9,507 nucleotides of DNA from Lachnospiraceae bacterium (GTDB taxonomy: Bacteria; Bacillota_A; Clostridia; Lachnospirales; Lachnospiraceae), in contig JAFZQP010000123.1 of NCBI GenBank assembly GCA_017620345.1, forward strand, positions 1 through 9,507, read 5' to 3'. How positions within the stretch are numbered: the first letter of the stretch is position 1; each line of letters opens with the position of its first letter. A model generated the notes under the pieces. The model saw nothing but the letters and a program-made list of their open reading frames with translations. It made no database searches and was not told the DNA's origin. Shown here piece after piece: positions 6,762-9,507 of the stretch. Position numbers and translations under genes: made by a program.

Positions 6762-7336
6762 TAAGCAAACTTATTCTGATCGCAATAGGATCCGCTTTTA
6801 TCAATAATGTTGTGTTGTCCCAGTTTTTGGGAATATGTCCGTTCCTGGGAGTATCGAAGAAGATAAATACGGCAGCGGGGATGGGTTCGGCCGTTGTGTT
6901 TGTCATAACGCTTGCATCAGCCGTTACAGCTGTTATATACAAGTTTCTTCTTGTTCCGTTTGATATAACCTATCTTCAGACAATAGTGTTCATTCTTGTT
7001 ATCGCGGCACTTGTCCAGTTTGTGGAGATGTTTCTCAAGAAGAAGATGAAGGGGTTGTATCAGGCGCTTGGAGTGTACCTGCCGCTCATCACTACAAACT
7101 GTGCGGTTCTCGGTGTTGCACTTACAAACGTACAGAAGGATTATACGATACTTGAAGGCGTTGTGAACGGTTTTTCAACTGCAGTCGGATTTCTGATCGC
7201 AATTGTCATTCTTGCGGGACTTCGGGAGAAGATGGAGTATAACGATGTTCCGAAGTCATTCAGGGGAATGCCCATAGTGTTACTTACCGCATGTCTTATG
7301 GCAATTGCTTTCTTTGGTTTTTCGGGACTGAAATAG
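6758..7336 (+). CDS. rnfA: Rnf electron transport complex subunit A
   Basis: The 192-residue polytopic membrane protein is homologous to NqrE and partners RnfE in the membrane core. It has about six transmembrane segments. The conserved cysteine motifs are FLGICPFLGVS (C27) and LITTNCAVLGVAL (C115), the expected ligands of the membrane-embedded iron-sulfur cluster shared with RnfE. Other family blocks are NNVVLSQFLG near the N-terminus and the ALGVYLPLI helix. The start overlaps the rnfE stop in ATGA, with GGAG at 6749-6752 just upstream. The product is full length for the family. Unlike the junctions upstream, its stop is separated from rnfB by 71 bp containing a hairpin. Confidence 0.97.
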   Translation: MISKLILIAIGSAFINNVVLSQFLGICPFLGVSKKINTAAGMGSAVVFVITLASAVTAVIYKFLLVPFDITYLQTIVFILVIAALVQFVEMFLKKKMKGLYQALGVYLPLITTNCAVLGVALTNVQKDYTILEGVVNGFSTAVGFLIAIVILAGLREKMEYNDVPKSFRGMPIVLLTACLMAIAFFGFSGLK

Positions 7337-7347
7337 TAAAGGTAGGT

Positions 7348-7380
7348 CATGCCTCCGCGAAGCGGACTTTATATGGCATG
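7348..7380 (+). other. nested hairpin between rnfA and rnfB
   Basis: CATGCC (7348-7353) pairs with GGCATG (7375-7380). Stacked directly inside its 5' arm is TCCGC (7354-7358) / GCGGA (7362-7366) with a GAA loop, leaving CTTTATAT as a one-sided bulge. The structure occupies most of the 71-bp rnfA-rnfB gap, the only large gap in the operon. It lies 27 bp before the rnfB ATG and is not followed by a U-run, so it is not an intrinsic terminator. It could be an RNA processing or stability element, a translational modulator, or a dispersed palindromic repeat unit. No second copy is seen in this window. Confidence 0.55.
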
Positions 7381-7407
7381 GCTCTCAAAAAATTCAGGGA
7401 GACGGAT

Positions 7408-8202
7408 ATGGATTATCAAGGTATTACGATAGCTGTGATCACGGTTGCTGGAACGGGGCTGCTGATCAGTATATTTTTAAGTATATTTGCCAAAAGATTT
7501 GCCGTAGAAGTTAATGAGAAAGAAGAAGCCGTATTAAAAGCTCTTCCGGGCAACAACTGCGGCGGATGCGGCTATCCCGGATGCTCTGGTCTGGCGGCGG
7601 CAATAGTTGCCGGAACTGCCGAAGTAGGCGGATGTCCTGTCGGAGGAAAACCTGTGGCAGATAATATTGCGTCCATCATGGGTGTTGATGCAGGTGCATT
7701 TGTCAAAAAGGTCGCATTCGTAAAATGCAGCGGAACATGCGAAGTTGCGGAAGACAACTATGATTATACCGGCCCGGCTGATTGCAAAAGCGCGGCTGTA
7801 GCACCGGGCAAGGGAAGCAAGAAATGCAGTTACGGCTGCCTGGGATTCGGCTCATGCAGCAATGTTTGCGATAACGATGCGATACATATCATTGACGGCA
7901 TAGCGGTCGTCGATCCCGAAAAGTGTGGAGCCTGTGGTAAATGCGTTAAAGCATGTCCGAAGAATCTTATTGAACTTGTACCATATGATTCCAACGTAAG
8001 AGTCGCATGTTCATCCCATGATAAGGGAGTAGTAACAACAAAAGCCTGCAAGACCGGGTGTATCGGGTGCGGGATCTGTGTTAAGACATGTGAATTCGGT
8101 GCTGTGACCGTTGAGAATAATGTTGCAAAGATCGATTATGAAAAATGTACGAGGTGCGGCGCCTGCGCAGCTAAATGCCCCAAGAAGATCATCATTGTCT
8201 GA
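7408..8202 (+). CDS. rnfB: Rnf electron transport complex subunit B (polyferredoxin)
   Basis: This 264-residue subunit is thought to accept electrons from reduced ferredoxin. An N-terminal membrane anchor (about residues 6-27) is followed by the RnfB Fe-S motif C51-x2-C54-x4-C59 with C76. Next is an insert with C107, C111 and C126, then C140-x3-C144-x5-C150-x3-C154. Three ferredoxin motifs end the protein: C173-x2-C176-x2-C179-x3-C183, C218-x2-C221-x2-C224-x3-C228 and C247-x2-C250-x2-C253-x3-C257. These motifs could bind several [4Fe-4S] clusters. The start at 7408 is chosen because AGGGAG (7396-7401) precedes it and the membrane anchor follows at once. The in-frame ATGs at 7378 and 7291 would add sequence translated from the hairpin and from rnfA. 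The 3' end overlaps the convergent apbE gene by 11 bp. Confidence 0.96.
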   Translation: MDYQGITIAVITVAGTGLLISIFLSIFAKRFAVEVNEKEEAVLKALPGNNCGGCGYPGCSGLAAAIVAGTAEVGGCPVGGKPVADNIASIMGVDAGAFVKKVAFVKCSGTCEVAEDNYDYTGPADCKSAAVAPGKGSKKCSYGCLGFGSCSNVCDNDAIHIIDGIAVVDPEKCGACGKCVKACPKNLIELVPYDSNVRVACSSHDKGVVTTKACKTGCIGCGICVKTCEFGAVTVENNVAKIDYEKCTRCGACAAKCPKKIIIV

Positions 8203-9184
8203 TGAATTTTCCGGCGCCGGATGTCATTAATACCGTTTTATCTGTCAGAATGATGACAGCTTCGGTGTTTTCGCATTTTTCGAGCATATCAAGAGCTTTT
8301 TGAGAGCCATCGATCAAAGCGACGGTACATAAGCAGTCGGAATCAACGGCAGATCCGGTTATAACGGTGACGGATTCAATATCGGTATCAACCGGATAAC
8401 CAGTTTTGGTATCGAGAATATGATGATATTTCGTGCCGTTCACGACAAAGCAGCGTTCATATGTGCCGCTTGTTGCAACAGCCTTATCGGACAGAGTAAG
8501 TGCCTCTATGCATGAGTTGCTCTCAAAAGGGTCCTGTATTCCGATCGAAAACAGACCGCCGTCAGGTTTGGAGCCGATCAGTTTCATATCACCGCCCATA
8601 TTAATGATAGCACCAGTTATTGAATTGGCGGAAAGATATTCGGCGATACGGTCTGCAACATAGCCCTTGGCTATCGATCCGACATCGACGGATGTTTCCG
8701 GATCGATCTTTGATATGATGTTTTTGTCTTTATCGATCAGTAAATTGTTATAACCGACATGCGAACATGCTTTTTCAAGACTTGCTTTATCGGGGACAGA
8801 GGATGATCCTTCGTGAAAATCCCATAAATCGGATACCGGTGCGATCGTGACATCAAACCTTCCGTCTGTTTTTTCGGAATATCCAAGTGCCGTAGTCAGG
8901 AGAGAAACAGTATCGGGATCGACTGTTACCGGACAGGCGGAATCATTGATCCTTGCAATATCACTTGTTTTTATTTTTTTATCCCACAGATTTTCGTAGC
9001 GGTCGCATATGTTCATGCATTCGTCGAGAAGTTCGGAAGACTGTGAAGCATTTGCTCCGTATATCTCCACGCTGACGATCGTATCGAAATATACCGCGCT
9101 TTTGGAAATTGGAGCATAGGAGCCGCTGCATCCGGCAAGGATAAGGGTTAATGCTGTTATCATTACATTTCTGATGAGTTTCAT
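8192..9184 (-). CDS. apbE: FAD:protein FMN transferase (ApbE family), lipoprotein
   Basis: ApbE cleaves FAD and transfers FMN to threonine in S/T-x-A-T motifs of proteins such as RnfG and RnfD, outside the membrane. The protein is 330 residues from the ATG at 9184. It has a lipoprotein signal peptide: basic n-region K2-R5, hydrophobic 7-17, and lipobox L16-A-G-C19. Family motifs follow: GRFDVTIAPVSDLWDF (108-123), VDVGSIAKGYVADRI (166-180), INMGGDMKLIG (194-204), KAVATSG (234-240) and HHILDTKTGYP (254-264), where Thr replaces the more usual Pro after Asp. A TTG at 9220 would add 12 residues ahead of the signal peptide; I reject it because TTGACC looks like a -35 box. No ribosome binding site precedes 9184. 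It converges on rnfB, overlapping its 3' end by 11 bp, and very likely matures this Rnf complex. Confidence 0.94.
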   Translation of the reverse strand: MKLIRNVMITALTLILAGCSGSYAPISKSAVYFDTIVSVEIYGANASQSSELLDECMNICDRYENLWDKKIKTSDIARINDSACPVTVDPDTVSLLTTALGYSEKTDGRFDVTIAPVSDLWDFHEGSSSVPDKASLEKACSHVGYNNLLIDKDKNIISKIDPETSVDVGSIAKGYVADRIAEYLSANSITGAIINMGGDMKLIGSKPDGGLFSIGIQDPFESNSCIEALTLSDKAVATSGTYERCFVVNGTKYHHILDTKTGYPVDTDIESVTVITGSAVDSDCLCTVALIDGSQKALDMLEKCENTEAVIILTDKTVLMTSGAGKFIRQ

Positions 9185-9190
9185 AGATAT

Positions 9191-9220
9191 ATTATTAACA
9201 TATGCACCCCTGCCGGTCAA
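9191..9220 (-). promoter_or_regulatory. predicted apbE promoter, possibly giving a leaderless mRNA
   Basis: Read on the minus strand, TTGACC (9220-9215) matches the -35 consensus at five of six bases. After an 18-bp spacer, AATAAT (9196-9191) matches the -10 at five of six. The apbE ATG begins 7 nt after the -10, where transcription would start. This fits the absence of a ribosome binding site before the ATG. Confidence 0.45.
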
Positions 9221-9245
9221 AGTAAATCTTATATGAGGTATTAAA

Positions 9246-9507
9246 ATGGCGCAGAATTTTTACGGACAGGATCCGGACGATAACAGGTCTTACCAGAAGA
9301 CGGTTGCAATGGCTGTTGCAGCTGCATCACTTGTTATTTTACTTTTCCTTGTCGTTTTGTATCTGAATTCAGATAAAGATACGAAAAAAACCGCAAAGGT
9401 TCAGACTCAGACTGAAGAGAACAAAGAAGAGGATGATTTCCTTAGTGAGAGTCGCAACATCAAGTCATCGGAACTTGATTTCTGGAAGGATGCCCCAAAG
9501 GACAAAC
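9246..9507 (+). CDS. unrecognised single-pass membrane protein, N-terminal part
   Basis: An ATG at 9246, with GAGG at 9235-9238 and 7-nt spacing, opens a frame that runs off the window after 87 codons. Residues 1-18 are polar and cytoplasmic-looking (MAQNFYGQDPDDNRSYQK). Residues about 19-41 form one strongly hydrophobic helix (AVAAASLVILLFLVVLYL). The rest is a charged, low-complexity linker rich in Lys, Glu, Thr and Gln, and then SSELDFWKDAPKDK. The likely topology is N-in with an exported linker leading to a domain beyond the window. I do not recognise the family and assign no function. It is divergent from apbE, with 61 bp between starts. Confidence 0.8.
   Translation, partial: MAQNFYGQDPDDNRSYQKTVAMAVAAASLVILLFLVVLYLNSDKDTKKTAKVQTQTEENKEEDDFLSESRNIKSSELDFWKDAPKDK

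Noticed and set aside
7291..7407. Longer RnfB starting at 7291 or 7378
   Set aside because: The extra residues come from out-of-frame rnfA sequence and the intergenic hairpin. The ATG at 7408 has a ribosome binding site and starts right at the membrane anchor.
8211..8220. CCGGCGCCGG as a terminator between rnfB and apbE
   Set aside because: It is a loop-free palindrome that cannot fold into a good hairpin, and it lies in the apbE coding sequence (GAGKF). The TTTT on its left is too short and poorly placed.
8242..8280. CTGTCA/TGACAG hairpin followed by T-rich sequence as the rnf operon terminator
   Set aside because: The stem is only 6 bp with moderate G+C, and the T-tract is interrupted and begins well after the stem. 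It is too weak to call.
9185..9220. ApbE starting at the TTG at 9220
   Set aside because: It would place 12 polar residues before a normal lipoprotein signal peptide and has no ribosome binding site. TTGACC there is better read as a -35 box.
1..9507. Mobile elements, CRISPR arrays, tRNA or rRNA genes, and defence genes
   Set aside because: I looked on both strands and saw no transposase, direct repeat array, tRNA-like cloverleaf or rRNA sequence. The gene content is core metabolism.

Overview
The window looks like chromosomal core DNA from an anaerobic, probably motile member of the Clostridia, most likely Lachnospiraceae of the Butyrivibrio/Roseburia type. The evidence is an ispH-rpsA arrangement typical of Clostridia, a chemotaxis methyltransferase (cheR), strong AGGAGG-type ribosome binding sites, moderate G+C, and a complete clostridial-order rnfCDGEAB operon. 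The genus is an inference from gene order and protein style; nothing here proves it. There are no RNA genes, insertion sequences, CRISPR arrays or phage genes that I can see.

Layout. Bases 1-78 are the last codons of ispH (isoprenoid synthesis), which overlap the start of a four-domain S1 protein gene (rpsA-like, 59-1216). cheR (1231-2016) follows after 14 bp on the same strand. A convergent gene, a YprB-type DEDDh exonuclease (3126-2017, minus), abuts the cheR stop codon with no base between them. A likely intrinsic terminator for the cheR side lies inside the exonuclease coding sequence. A 79-bp divergent intergenic region (3127-3205) carries a perfect 23-bp AT-only-except-one-pair palindrome containing a consensus TATAAT, and probably drives both the exonuclease gene and the rnf operon.

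Bases 3206-8202 hold rnfC, rnfD, rnfG, rnfE, rnfA and rnfB. The Rnf complex is a membrane ferredoxin:NAD+ oxidoreductase that couples electron transfer to export of Na+ or H+. The first five genes are packed with 1-4 bp overlaps or a few bases of spacing. rnfB is set apart by 71 bp containing a long imperfect hairpin. Immediately downstream and convergent is an ApbE-type flavin transferase lipoprotein gene (9184-8192, minus), whose 3' end overlaps rnfB. ApbE is the enzyme that attaches FMN covalently to threonines of RnfG and RnfD, and both FMN-acceptor motifs are visible here (SGAT in RnfG, TTAT in RnfD). Bases 3206-9184 therefore form one functional unit: an energy-conserving complex plus its flavin maturation factor. 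The window ends inside an unrecognised single-pass membrane protein gene (9246 onward).

I do not see a wholly new system. The items most worth a second look are the rnfA-rnfB intergenic hairpin, the rnf promoter palindrome, two mutually exclusive hairpins inside rnfC, the extra cysteine cluster at the RnfE C-terminus, a possible leaderless apbE transcript, and the terminator hidden in the exonuclease gene.
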